DNA from: Apostichopus japonicus
Lineage: Eukaryota > Echinodermata > Holothuroidea > Aspidochirotida > Stichopodidae
Assembly (NCBI RefSeq): GCF_037975245.1
Contig: NC_092577.1
Span: 13,633,013-13,697,012 of the forward strand
Length of the DNA stretch: 64,000 nt
Direction: 5' to 3'
Part shown: one piece after another, positions 1 through 14,100 of the stretch
Layout: every line of letters begins with the position of its first letter
Numbering within the stretch: position 1 is the stretch's first letter
Notes under the pieces: generated by a model
Databases searched by the model: none
What the model was told of the DNA's origin: nothing
Seen by the model: the letters and a program-made list of their open reading frames with translations, nothing else
Position numbers and translations under genes: made by a program

Positions 1-2095
1 TGTTTTACGATTAAGACATAAAAAGCTCAGTGTAGTAAGATCTATCCAACAGGAGAACCAACTCAGCACGAATCTTTCACCTAACTTTGTATATAGTCTA
101 AGCGATCGCCGAATCAAGGTGACCTATTTATGATATGTGACCATTACTTTCTGACCAATGAAACCCTCACTCACACACACACACATACACACACACGCAC
201 ACACACGCACACGCGCACACACACCCACGCCAACCTGACTACATAGGTTCCTTTTGCTAAAGCAAGGAACCAAAAACAATATCATTTGCCCGGAACGGGG
301 GCAACACATATCCGATTTGATATGGAATAAAAATAGGGAAAAACAATAAAGGTTTTTCGTTCAAGCGTAAATTCGTCGTAAAATATGTAATCGTTGTCGA
401 GTCGTTGAATATCGTAATCCAAGTCGTAGTCGTAAGTAGCTATATCTTCTTTCACTGTGTGAAAGATTTCGCTTATCGTTCGTCAGAAATTAAACTATCC
501 ATTGTTTTATCGAAACCAATGTCTCTTGACCCAGTATGAGTCATGACATTGATGAAGTTATTATTGAGCGTAATTAATCTTCTGAAAGTGAGGGCGTGTA
601 GTGACCGCACTGCAAGCGAGCCTATATATTCCCTCTCGCAAAGTGGAACAGCCTACTTATTTTGTTTATAGACATTCTGTCGCCCAACTTTCTTGCTTAT
701 CTCCACTCCCATTTATAGTAAACTTGAACAAAGAGGACCAGTGTCCAACGAGAGAAAGTTTGGGGGTCATAAGTTCAAGTGTAGAGCGACATATTTTATC
801 AGCCACTTGGTTCAGTGAATCAGTCAGCGAAGGTTGTTCTCTAAGCCGTAATATTATTTTAGCACTACGAAATATACCATCTCCTACACCACAGCGAAAG
901 CTGGCTAAATTAATTCGTTTATTCTTCGTATAATCTTCGGGAATCCACCGGAAATTTTATGTGTGGGATGTAGCAATGCAACCCACCTAATTACTAGCGC
1001 TTCGGATTCAGTTATACATTTATTCATTTATAAGGATTTTTATTATACGGATCTATCTTGGAACTGGCAGATCAAGTTCCCTGGACCCACCCAAGGAGGG
1101 TTAAACTAGACAGAACTATTATTAGAGGTTAGTAGTATTTACAAGACCTCTAAAGGCGCACTTCCGATTTAATAAAAGTGAAGTCCTCTACATATGCAGT
1201 TGTCAGTTCAATGTTAATGTTACAAAGTGGGTAGTAGCCTGTTTTCCTAGTAAATTGTGAGTGATAAGCCCAGGACATCATAACCGTCATCCCATGTTAT
1301 TCAAGCATGTGGACCTATCGTTAGGGATACAGTTTGAAGTAAAATGAGGTGGTAAATAATGTTTGTCATTAGGCTTTAGTCATATCGCATCCGAAAGGAC
1401 AGCAGTAGTCGGTCTGGAGGCCTAGGCTAACTATATCCAGGGTCCAGTGAATAACAATACAGTAGCTGAGCAGACCATACTAGTAGAGTAATTAGATTCT
1501 GAATCTGAACGGGTTAAGTCGGCAAATGTCCTACAAGAGGATATAAACGCCAAACGAGCGTTACAAAGTATGAGCAAGAGTTATAAGTCATTAGATAACA
1601 CAACAAGAGTTAGTTAGCTTGTCTTTGAAACATCCTAGACTAGAATAGATGGATGCATAAAACAATGTCTGATGACAAAGCTATCCAGATTCTTATGAAA
1701 TTGCTTCTACTGTCGCTTCCTGTAAGGATTACCTGTAAAACTTACAGTGCGCTGCCACATTTTTGACGATTTTGGCAGCCAAATGCGACACACCAAAATA
1801 GGGGCGCCCTTGTAGAAAACAAAAATGGAATTGTCAGTGGCTTCAAAACATTGCTGCAAATTCCCATCTAGTTATTTCGCCATGTACAACATATGAAGAT
1901 CATTGGTCAAGTACTCTGTGTGGGATGTGCTGTCGTAAAGGTCTCTTCGATCACTTGAAAACTTTCATAATAGAATGGCTTGAAGTTGCTGTCAGAACGG
2001 TCTGATAAACCATACTGTAGAGATTATTTCATGTCGAATAGACATTACTTGTATCCTTGTGTTTGCCTTTGTAAAAGACTTTTCGTAACTTCAAC
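1..2095. other. Upstream sequence of SNX17, no gene seen
   Basis: A CA-type microsatellite lies at 173-228. I see no conserved domain; an open stretch at 604-933 has no recognisable motif and is probably chance. Promoter and 5' UTR must lie in here, but I cannot place the transcription start from sequence alone. Confidence 0.4.
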
Positions 2096-2155
2096 ATGCA
2101 TTTTTCCATACCTGACACCGAAGAGTGTAAGGATGACAGGGGCTCTTCCTTTACC
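2096..2155 (+). CDS. SNX17: SNX17 exon 1 (residues 1-20)
   Basis: Encodes MHFSIPDTEECKDDRGSSFT, closely like the start of vertebrate SNX17 (MHFSIPET). The ATG is the only one that gives the family N-terminus. Donor is ACC|GTAAGT and the phase is 0, which matches exon 2. It is short, so it would be missed by an open-frame search. Confidence 0.93.
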
Positions 2156-5100
2156 GTAAGTCCCTGTTACCTGCTACTGTGGGCATTATTATAGCCTAGG
2201 CTAGGCCTAATGTAGCATACAGTAGGCTGTGTGACTTTGAACTTAGTACCTAGACTAAAGACTAGCGTATTTAGAGGCCTCTAGAGGCTATTGTGAGTCT
2301 AGGTAGGGTACCTGTCCTTATTTTGATAACGTAATCCTAACGTTAGACACCAACCGGCTGGCTTTGGCGGTAGCCTACAACATACTTTTGACTGAAGTGT
2401 TGTAGCCTTGGCCTGTACCCCCCCCCCCCCCATCAAGTTAGTGATTGCCATGGCTTTGGAGGACAGTTGAGTCTTGACAAATGGGTGGTTATCACAGAAT
2501 AAATAAACTTGCATAGCTGGAGGCAAACAAGACCTTGTGTACTAAAGTATTTAGTACACAAACAATACTGTGGTTCGCGTTTAGTCGAAAGAGACAGAAC
2601 TTTATTTAGAGAAATTTGATGTCAAAGTTAGCAGATTCTCACTGACCAGAAGCGTATAAGCTCATAAACATACAGGTCACCGTGTGACGTCATTCTGCGT
2701 AGTGTACCGCAAGCGCGAAACAATAACAATGGACCATTGCGTTCCACGTACCGTACTTCTCGAATGAAACTGAAGAATTTATTAACTTCACTCTTCCAAT
2801 AAACATGCAGTTACAATCTGAGAAAGAAATGAATGTAAGAATTGTTCACACATTTGTTGACTCATTTTGGGTAGCAATTCTTCAATTAAAGTAAATTATG
2901 GTTAATAAAACTTCCAAATGTCTGGTGATATTTCGTAAGATTCGCTGCTATTAATATTATAGGCCAGTATACATACTGTGCCGTACGATATCGAGGTTTT
3001 GGCGAACGCAATTGAAATGCCTACCTTGTGAAATATGTTGACATTTCTTTTTTTCTTCTTTTATTTTGCAATTAATCGTGTTTGCAGTTAGTGGATGCAA
3101 TATTTATCAAATCCATTTATATACCTGTATTTACCTGTACCCTCCGCTTCTCAGCAGATGATAGGCGGAGGATGACGGAGCAGGGAGCCTTAATGGCTCA
3201 TATGAGCTCCCACATTACTTCTCAGGAATTTGTCGAGCTGGCTCTTAAAAACGTTGACAGTGCTCGCTAATACAGCTCTGGCAGGAAGGCCATTCCAAAT
3301 GTCAATTACTCTTTGTGAAAAAAAGAACTTTCTAATATTCAGCCTACAGTGCTGTTTGTAAATCTTGAAAGGATGGCCTCTCGTAACAGTGTCACTGAAT
3401 ATAAAGAAATCGCTGGCTTGAATGTCCTCAAATCCTTTAATAATTTTAAATACCTCAATCATGTCACCACGAATACGTCTTGTCTCAAGTGAAGTGAGAT
3501 TCAACTTCTTAAGTCGTTGCTCGTATGAAATCCACGAAATATAAAGCTTTGGGTACATGTATACATGTCTCAGTCTCGCTGCCATAATGTAAGGCTTTCA
3601 GAAAGTCACAACTCTACGAAAACAGATAGACAAGGGTAGGGAACACCAGTGTAAACAAAAAAGCGCCCTATAGATTCCATATTCCATACAAGTTAAAAAA
3701 TTTGAAAACTTTTACTGTCTCACAATATGCCTGCAAGACATATCGTCCATATGTGTTAGTGTGCATCACTTTAGAAGTTAGCTTTGTGCCTAGTTTCGTT
3801 GGTTCTGCTAAAGAGAACTACTGTAAGTCACACAGGGCCTTTTGTACAGTGTACTCTTTTGTAAAATGATCTTTTTTTTACCTTCAACTGTGGGGTAAAT
3901 CATGGCTGAAGATAAACAATTGAGTATGCACATTAGAATAATGGTGCAATTGTGGCTAATGAGTTAGGCATATAGGGAGACATTACCTTTGAGGGCCTCT
4001 GCGTAGACAATACTGCCTATAATACATGTTTGTGTGAAGTGCGCTGAACCATGGAGTTTCCATAGCAACTCCCTGGCTGAACATATATTTGCCTGTAGAC
4101 GGTGGGAAACCCCCGGAGCGAGAAATTCTTGCGGGAGCTACTTACAACATTAATCCAAAACCTGCGAAGTTTATCGTTGGTTTGATAACTGGGAAACGAA
4201 AAGAAACTTAAATTTTGATTTTCAGAAGTGTTTTTGCAACCTCCTTCTACACAATTTGTTGGTATTTTGATTTTAACAGTATGACAAGTGTCGCATCGGT
4301 GTAATGTTAGTGCTGAAGTGAATAGCTTGATCGAAATTTTTCCTCAACCAACTCAGCAAATGTACGTCACAGGGTGACCTGCAGTCACGTGAGCGCTTAG
4401 GAATTTTTGCCAAAAGAGCAAAAAATTCCTTGTCCAAAATTACTAGGTTTGATCAAGTTTTACTGAGTCCAAAAAGAAAATAATACAAGTGTAAATATTC
4501 AATGTAACATAAATTTGAACGGATTAGAAGATGTTACAGAAGTTTTTCTCGCTTCAATCGTTTTGGCTCGAAACTGTAAAAAGTATGAATGTCATTCTGG
4601 TCAAATCTGATTAAGTCATGCATAGAGTCATATAGGCTAAATGAAGGAGACAGCAACTAGGCCTACTGTAAACCACACACTGAGATATCATCATTGTTGT
4701 ATTCTAAAAAAAATTGGTTTGATTTGATTTATTTCACACCAAAATGTAAAAGACAATGTGTACATGTTGTAGGGATAACACGGAAAAAGTCTTTCCAGCA
4801 GACTTATTTCCACTGTGGTCCCTCTACTGTACATACAAAAAAACAACAAATAGAGAGAAAACTCTTTTAGCATCACAGAATTACTGACTACCTTCCTATA
4901 CCTATACCAACCTGTATGGGCATGTGAAGTCTGCTATATAGTGATTCAGTCCAGATATATACCGTTAGCTGCTTTTGAAGTTAGCCTGTGGCTAGGCACT
5001 TAAATATTAATTAGGAAAACTTTAAATTGGTATTAGCTAGGGTCACTGTACATATTTATGAGTTGTAATTATTGATGAGCAGTCTCAGTGATCACAAATC

Positions 5101-8100
5101 TTTCTGGCCAGAGCTGCGTTCTTTAAGTAAAGTGGAACTATTTGGAATGGAATATTTGGGAGTGCAATAAAAGCATCCATGTGGTTACTAGTTTGGGAAT
5201 CCTGAAGCAATCTTTGTTCGGGATAGTGAGCATATACTATGGTAGGGGGTTGCTTTGGACAGGAAATTGTGTAACTAAATGAAAATCACACCTTAAAAGT
5301 AAATGTGCACATTGATACAGACTAAATTTTCTGATATATGCAGGACGTATATAGGCTCACTGAATTCACAAAGACAAGCCAAGTTATCAAAACAGGAACT
5401 CAGCATGTTAAATCGAACGTGGTTGGCCTACTTTACTTTGCAGAGCGTGTCATCAAATTATATTCCTCAAGCTTCTGCATTGTGTTGTGTCTATGCCTAA
5501 CAGTGGTCAACAGGTCTTGTTTTTGTGCATAGCACAACCAAAGTGTTCCAAGGTCAGTGCAAGTGAAAGGGAAAGTCATGCAATGTTCAAGTGAAGAGGA
5601 ATGCACTACACACCAGACCTCTTTATCAGGAAACATCAGCTTTCATGTCTTGTAAGGACTGTGGTTGACTTTCCGTCAATGTGTGCAATCCTTAGGCAGC
5701 TTGTACAGTACAGTACGTCCTTGTACATGTATCCTTGTACAGGCTTGTACGTCCTTGAACAGCAGTGCACCTAAATTTTGTTGTCTTTTTCATATCAAAT
5801 AAAGTAATTAATGTTTTAACTAAAAATCAATTGATGCCACTGGTATTAAACAGATGAAGGATTGACATTTTAAATAACAACAATTCTATACATGAAATCA
5901 AAGAATATAATAACACTGATATGTCAGCATTGGTAGACTTATATCTTATCCACCTGAATAGGTAACTTTATTTCAAGTTTGAAGTTCATTTCTACCATTT
6001 CACAACACACACAGAATTTATGTTTCATAACTATTTTGTGAACGTGCATAGATAAGACATTGAATCGTTTGCTCAGACTGACAACAATGTAGGATTAACA
6101 AAAGATGAAGTGATTGGTAGAGGAACCAGAATTAGCATAATCTGGTCCCTCCCCCTCCCCCAAAAATAATAAATAAGAAGGATCAGCAAATGACCACAAC
6201 AGAGAAAGAACAAAGAACAGATAGTTCAAGAGAAAAATTGAAAAAAAAGATTGTGGAACAATTGAAACCTAAATACATGCCTATTCTGACTTCCTTGACA
6301 TTCATAAATGTACATACACGTCACCACTAATGCAAATACACAAAAAGGTGTAAACATGTACACACATAGCATTAAACATACACATACATACACACATACA
6401 GTATATGTGTAGCAATTTTTTGTTTTCTTTTACAACAAAATATGTGGAGGCTTCATTTAGGAGAATAACATGACATTGACTGGTGCAGTTTGATTATTTT
6501 ACAACCAACCTTATTTGTCCGGCCAGGGATCAAAACCACTACCTCCCAGATACTGGGTTTCATTGCTTTCTAATGCCACCACCTTTATCCTCTCGACCTT
6601 GGCAAATGGAATAATTTATCTTAGCTAGATCTAAGGTATACAAGTACAACTCCCTACCTCCATTTAATTATTCATGCACTGTTTATATCGAATTACAACA
6701 TGTCAATGATAACTGTAGAATTTACTTCTAAAACCAAGAAGTTTTTCATAAGACCATTTTTCACTCATTCAGTGTCAAATCTCGGATGGTTGTTGCTGGA
6801 CCCTCTCCAAAAATGACCACCCTCATTTGCATGATTATTGCACCATGATATATGCATCTGAAAATTTCAGTTACATTGCTTCAGAAATGGCAGAATCACA
6901 CTGTGGCTGAGTGGATAAAGGCAGTGCCATTTTAAGCAAGTAGGCTTAGCAATCAGTGCTGGTTCCGGGTTTGATACCCAGCTGGATCATAGTGAATTAG
7001 GTTTCTCAATTTGAAAAGATCGCAAATTTGAGTTAAATTGTTGAATTGGAAGCCACCCATCGTGTAAGTTGTAAGCCATACTGCACTACCTTTAATACTG
7101 TACACATGTACACATGGTATATGTATGTACTGATTGACATTCATTTTATAGTAAAGTCTTTTATTTAAACTGGTGAATTAAACCAGAAGCTGACAGTTTA
7201 TTGCAAATATTACATGATATTGAAAGCTGCACAGTATTGAAATGAGTGACCTTGAAGTACAATACTCAGGCTCAATAACATGTGGAACAGCAACACACAC
7301 AAAAAAATTCTTTTTGTTAAAACCCAGACTTTGAGGATTTTTTTCATTTAAGCATAAGGCAAAATCCCCTCCAGATATTGTTTAGTGCAAGCAAGGTGGT
7401 ACTACGTCTATCTCTTCAGATTGTAAATATTTTTTCAAAATGTCACGTTTTGAGTTATTGGCTGTCAAAGGCGACCACTGTTGTGTACACAGCAGAGCCA
7501 CTGTACAACCTCATAAATTAATTTTTTAGAAAAGCTAGAACCCTGAAATTTGGTAAGTTGGAAGAACTTTATTGGTATATATAATTAGTGAAAAAAAATC
7601 CTCACGGCTATCATATGGATATGTTGGTAAAAAATTGCCATCAAACCCCCTTCCTCAAGCTGAATCGCGGTATGAAATAGCAAATTAAAAGCTGCACAAC
7701 TTGCAAATGTACTGTATTACCGGAAAAAAGTGTATAATCTTTACTTTGTATTTTCTGGACTGGACATGTAACCTCTGTAAGAATCAAGTACCTTGAAGCA
7801 ATAGTTTAGGAGTAATATATCACTAATAATAGTACATTTTTTTAGCGTAAAATACCAACATTGAATATTTTGACACTTTTATGTTGACCTAACTCCACAA
7901 GAGAATGCTTTTTATAGCCTTATTGTTTTATTTTCTATTCTGTGGGATTATACTGTAGCTCAGTCTATACTGTAGGCTTCTGTAATAGAAAGGTAGTAGG
8001 AAATTGTAACTTCATCAAGTATATGTGTACTACAGGTATACTATATATCGAATGATGTCTAAATTAAACAGTTAAACTGCATAATTTATTTAAATACAAA

Positions 8101-11100
8101 GACATTTTTTCATAAGGCCATTTTTCACATGATATATTTCTGTTTATAAATATTATATGTGAATATAAATTATATGTTAGCTCGGTGGTTAATGCTGGTG
8201 CCTTTCAATCATAAGGTTCGAGTCACTCCAAGATTAATTAATGTAATATGTCGTCCAGTTACAGAGTTGTTGACAATTGAAAATTCATAATCATGGGCGT
8301 TAAATATGAATCTAAGAGACTGACTTCGGTCAGCTTGTGGCTTTGATAAGCCAATGATGGCTTCTTCGCGAGTTCCTGCTTGCAGGAGGATCTAAAATAC
8401 ATGCAAATACATACATAAACCTTTCACTGAAGTGTTGTACTGTACGTAGCCATGAAAAAAGAAAACTGATCTCTTCATACTCCTCATATGATGTCCTTTC
8501 CTTTTGACAGAGTTACAACCTTCATGTCAACGGTGTCTTTCACTGCTCGGTGCGGTACTCGCAGTTCCACGACTTCCACGAACAGCTCAAGAAGGAGAGT
8601 GGGAATTCATTTTATGGCTCCGACCGGTTCCCTCCCAAGAAACTCCTCCCTCTCACATCTGTACAGAAGAAGGAGAGGAGAGAGAGATTAGAAAAATACA
8701 TTCAAGCAGGTGAGTTCACCCGGCTGGTTGTGTCTTCAAGCTAAAGTCTCCCGTTGTGCTAGTCAGCCAAGATAATATATGCAGTTGTTCCGAGGATAAG
8801 TGAAAAATTTTGAGAACTTATACGGTCACATAAATTGCAAAATTAATTTTTGTAGACCGTGAAACAACGGTCTAACAATCCAGGTTGTATTAAGTTATGA
8901 CCTTCAGTTCAATCTGAGAAATGATCCTGTGAACATCTGTGGCTGATCAATTCAAATGGCTGGACTATTTTAGTAAGACTATTATGCCAGTCAGATGCAA
9001 CAAGAACAACTGAAAATGGGGAACGAACTACTGTCATAGCTTCAGATTAAATGTTGACGAAAAATACCTTACAAACCTTTGGATGAAAGTGTTTCATGCT
9101 AGAGTAATCATGAAACACTTAATGGTTAACGATTCATCAGTTCCATATCATATTACTGTATTATCACAGACTTTACTGTAACGAGATACTGTATGTGTAA
9201 CACACTTCCTACTCCACATACATACACTATCGTACACAAAACAAGAACATTTCATTTGTATACTACTTTCCTAAGTTGGAGGTGCAGATAATTGGGTGCT
9301 GCAGGTGTTACTAATTGCCTTTAGGTTTGCGCTACCCATATTTAGGGATTTTAACTGGCTGGGATGAAGTTACCAATGCTTTATCCATCAGTTTCGGTAA
9401 AAGAGAAGTACTTGAATTTAAACTGTTACACTTGTACTGTACAGTACAGGCTGTATATAGTGTAGTGGAGTAACTTCATCTAATCTAAGAAAAAGAACCG
9501 GACTGAAGATACATGTTGTATTAATGTTACAAGTTTACAACTCTGACACTGTAGGAGTCATATATTAAAATTTAATTTGAGAAGAAAATAATTTCAGTCA
9601 CTCAAACAGGATAGATTGCTCAGATTGCGCCAAACTTCTGCAGTTCGTAGACTAACAGCATCGTCATCAGGGAGTGTACTGTAGCTTAAACAGCTAGAAC
9701 TGTTGAACACTGTTTAATAGTTGCACTGTTTCCTTTTAAATGTACTGTACAGCAAGTAAGGAAGTATTGTGTGCCAGGTCTGTTATGTTTATTTAAACTT
9801 CATATATAGTAATACTTAGTTGACCATATATAGCAACTTAATCTTCACAAAGGCCCTTGGAAAATAACATTAAATACTGAAAAGGAAAATATGAGAAGAG
9901 GAAATCTAGCATGCCACAAATGTTGTAGGTGTTCACCAGGCTGCTGCTTTTGTTGTCTTGTGGTGCCAGTGGCGAAGGGTCGGATTACTTCTGTGAGCCA
10001 CCTGGACGGGTGTCCTTCGATGCTCCCGAGAACGGTGCTCGGAGTAGGATGAACAAAGATGTCGTTGTTCCTCACATACTGTAACTTCTGTCCTTTGAGA
10101 TACCATTTGAGTGCCCTAACTGGGCACCACAGCTTGTCCTCGGTGAAGGAAGGACAGTGTCTTGATCTCAGGGATAAAGATGTCTCCCGGTAGGAAAGTT
10201 TGATCCAATACCATTCTCACGGCATGGTTCTCGAACCTGATGAGGGGGTGTAGACAACTTCTCCTCCTCGCTGACGCCACTGCAATGAGGAACAGTGTCA
10301 TTTTGGTGAGAGCCGCCAATGAGGCCGAAGACATTGGTTCGTTTGGTGGTCTCAACAAAGCTTGTAATACTGCCGACAACCTCCATGAAGGTGCCAGTCG
10401 TCTGCCTGATGGCCGTCTGTTGGCCATGCCTCTGATCAGCTGGGCTATGTCCCTGTTGGAGCCCACTGTGGAGCCATCTGGGAAGCCGTCGTGGACTGCG
10501 GCCATCTCCAACCTACAGTATAATTCTTGATTGGGTTTTCTTTTCAATGATTTTTGGCGTTTTGTCTTGCTCATATATTGCACTTAAAGACCAAATATGG
10601 AGGCAATTTTTGTTGTTGAGATTTTCCATTAATTTAGGAGTTTACATAACCATAATCAACATGTGTAAAAAATAATCTTCGAAAACCTACTATAACCCAT
10701 CAAAAACGACCACGAAAATGGACATTTTGGGTAGTCACGTGACATGAACCTCTGGAATGTCTGAAAACAGAGATTGACCCAAAGGAGCCTCTGGTCACCG
10801 TGTGACGTCAAAGTTTGTATACCGCGAAAATCAAACGCTGATATAGGCACTGCTTGTACACAGATAGCGAACAATTGTACTGTTTTTGACTTCCAATTTC
10901 GAGCGTTTGAAAAGCTGTTAGCTTAAAACAAGAACACATGAAGGTTAACAACAAGTTTTAAGACAATTATAAGCAGAAATTTTAGTTAAATTGCTTATTT
11001 TATTAGCAAAATTTCCACTCAAATGGAGGCATCTTTTACATAGAGTAGCGTCAATAGGTCCGTACGGTACAATATATTTACATAGTACTTACTCGTTTTA

Positions 11101-14100
11101 ATATCCAAAAGTATACAAACACAGAAAAAGTATCCTGTCAATAAACAAATTTAGCAGTGAATATCCTAATCCACGTTTCTTGTTCAATCCTGGGCGAAAA
11201 ACTACCGTGAGTAATTCCATAGAGTTAGGTCTAGTTGGAACAGGCCTTGACCAGTACTAACATCCCACAATCACAAGACAGTCATTAACGAAATAAAACG
11301 TCCGATCGCTACATACTACCGTTTTTATTCAACTCCTTGGACCATGCAGATGTCGGAATAAACAGAACGGACAATATTACACATGTATCACGAACTCACG
11401 ATACTGGAATACAACAAATGAAATAGATAAATCCTAACATGGCTATTTACACATGCTGTGAGCCAACGCCGGCGAGAGTTGTAACTAACTACCGTACATG
11501 TACTAACAATGCTATACCCTTGGCACGGTATATATATACGGTCATCTCTTACAGTAAATATATTACTGTCAATTGCGTGATATAATGTTACATGTAAGGA
11601 CGTCCAGGGCGTGTTTACGGTCAATTTCACATTAGCTATGTCCGACCATGGTCCGACACAGCTATCGACAGTATATAATTTTCACAGAATGAGACATTTG
11701 CAGCATACACAGAAGCAGGGTCATGCATGTGGACTCATGGGCATGAGATACTCCGGGTGCTGAAAAATCTTTCCGCGTGGATCTCAAAAAATTGATCCAA
11801 AGTCTGCGGCGTTTTACGTCGGTTCTTTTACTCGGAAATCTTAAAAAGCTGATGCTTTTGTTGGATGAGGTATAACTGCAACCTCCAACAACACAGAATT
11901 GTGGCATTTTGAGGAAAAAGGAGTAATATCGTTGATGTTTTTGGCAGCTCAAGTATACGACTTTACACACTAAAAGTATAGTTGTGAGTGAGGTATACAA
12001 ACGTTGACGTCACATGGTCACCTGATGTCTTAGGAATGTTTCAGGAATGTCTGAAATAGATGCTGACTTTTCGTCCCATTTTTCACTTATCTAACGTCCG
12101 AAATTGGTAAAGTTAATTACAGCAATGTAATTGGAGTCAGTTAAGGATTACATACATGAAAAATGGTGGGATTTTATGTTCATCGAAAAGTCTCCATAGT
12201 TGGTCTTTAACAATGGACAAGTGTAAAATTTCTAGCGTAAATATCACGATTTCATGTTTAAAAGAGTTCTTTCCATGTATGTAACTTTTCATGTGCAGTC
12301 AGTCAGGATGGCCGTATCGTCAACGGCGACCTATTCAAGGGGTTCCTCTTAAGTGCGCAGAAGGAAACGAGACGAGAAGAACCGAGAGATGAATCACTCA
12401 ATGTTTATCTGATGAATGGGAATAAAGTTACCATCGATATCAAATCTACAGACCAAACGGATGACGTTACCGAGGTACGGTGAAAGTAATCGGATCAGGA
12501 TTTTATTTCTAGGTTAGACCGAGGTTAGAGTACTTAATAATCAGGCATGAGCTTTTTCTGCGAATTCGCGGAATATCTGTGATTTCTTTTCTACCTCGGG
12601 ACACAAATTATTATCCTAACACACTGTAGCATAGGCAAACTGGAGCCTATACCGCAATTTTTGCAAAATTCTGTGATTTTTTTTCCCCCAGTCTCATCCC
12701 TGTTAATAGTCTTTTAGATGGTGTTGATTTTCTAACAAACCTGAACAGAACAACAAAACTTTCTGTTTCTTCTCTCCATAACCATAGTGCCTTCCAATTT
12801 GAAAATAAAGGGGGGAGGGGCAGAAGTATTTTTCTCCCACCTTTTCTTTTGAATGAGAGAAGCACTCCAGCTAGGGTAATGTTAAAACCATCAGCTTCAT
12901 CCCAAATTTGAATAGCAAAAGTGAAAAATAATACAATCTAATAGGGGAATCTACAGTAACTTTTCAATTTGTGTTTTCCTTGAAATTTTGACCAAAAGGA
13001 ATTTGTACAGGTAACAAAACAAAAAAAACTTGGGCATAAAACATTCACAAATTTTCAATGTCCCACCAGAACATAGTCTGCAAAACTCAAAACACTTGTG
13101 AAGACCCCAAGCCCTACCGGTTTTCTCCCCAGTCACCTTTTGATAGCCTCCCTATGCCTCTGATAATATTTCAAAAATTGTTTGTCCCCAGAGGAAAAAA
13201 CAATATTTCCACAAACACCATTGCAATTTGATGAGATTTTACGTATCAGAAAACGTCGACAGCTACCTGTATATAAAGCAAACTTTCAAAAGATATCACA
13301 TTTCAATGGATAAATCAACAAGAAGATTCATTATGATATCTTAAGTAAATATAATACATTGAAGAAACTTTTAAAAGCAAAACTTGCTAGATATCATTCA
13401 TATCAGTCATAAGACACAAAATCTCAATCCAAAATTTTTCACTAACGACTCACGAAATTGTTGAAATATGACACCGAGAAACGGATAAAATGAGGAAAGA
13501 ACAAACCCAGCTGGGTGATGCGTGATTGAACTTGTGTTATCCAGGCTGTGTTATATTAAGTTGGTGAATGGCATCTGAATTTCATCTTGGCTGTCTCCCA
13601 GAAGTTTCTAATATTTGCCTTTTTTTGTAAAACACATGTGAGGTGATGGACAAGGAAGGCATGGAATCGAAGAAACATTAGGATGTTTCTTCATGCTTTA
13701 CTCTAGACAAGAAGAAGTGACATCTAATCTGATATAATATTCTGATATAGCATTAATAAACATGCCCCCCGATTATTTGTGTAAATGTTTACCAAGCGTG
13801 TGTCGTCATACCCTATAAGAAGTATATCTGCTACAACTTTAAACGTTCCCGCCACCTGCACAAAACAGTTTGGCAACCTTGTATTTTCTGTAACAGGGGC
13901 CAGGCTGTGGAACGACTTGCTGTCTTCGGTTGCTAATCAATCCACATTTCTTTAGCTTTCAAAAAAGCTCTGAAGACAGTTCTCTTTAATAAGGCCTTTA
14001 AGTAATCCTCTTTTTTCTTTTTTCTTTTTTCTGTCTTGCTGCTATTTTTGTTCATTTGTATGCTTTATTTTTTCCTTGTAAAGCGCCATAGAATATCGTT

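Noticed and set aside
604-933. 110-residue open frame upstream of SNX17
   Set aside because: No domain, no good start codon (the frame opens with GTG), and no splice or family support.
6895-7000. Possible tRNA gene
   Set aside because: A and B boxes are present but the acceptor stem does not pair and the 3' part is SINE-like.
8488-8713. Alternative frames over SNX17 exon 2
   Set aside because: Only the frame reading SYNLHVNG matches the PX domain and joins in phase with exons 1 and 3.
10240-10530. 96-residue plus-strand frame
   Set aside because: It is the complement of the recombinase frame, whose family motifs are on the minus strand.
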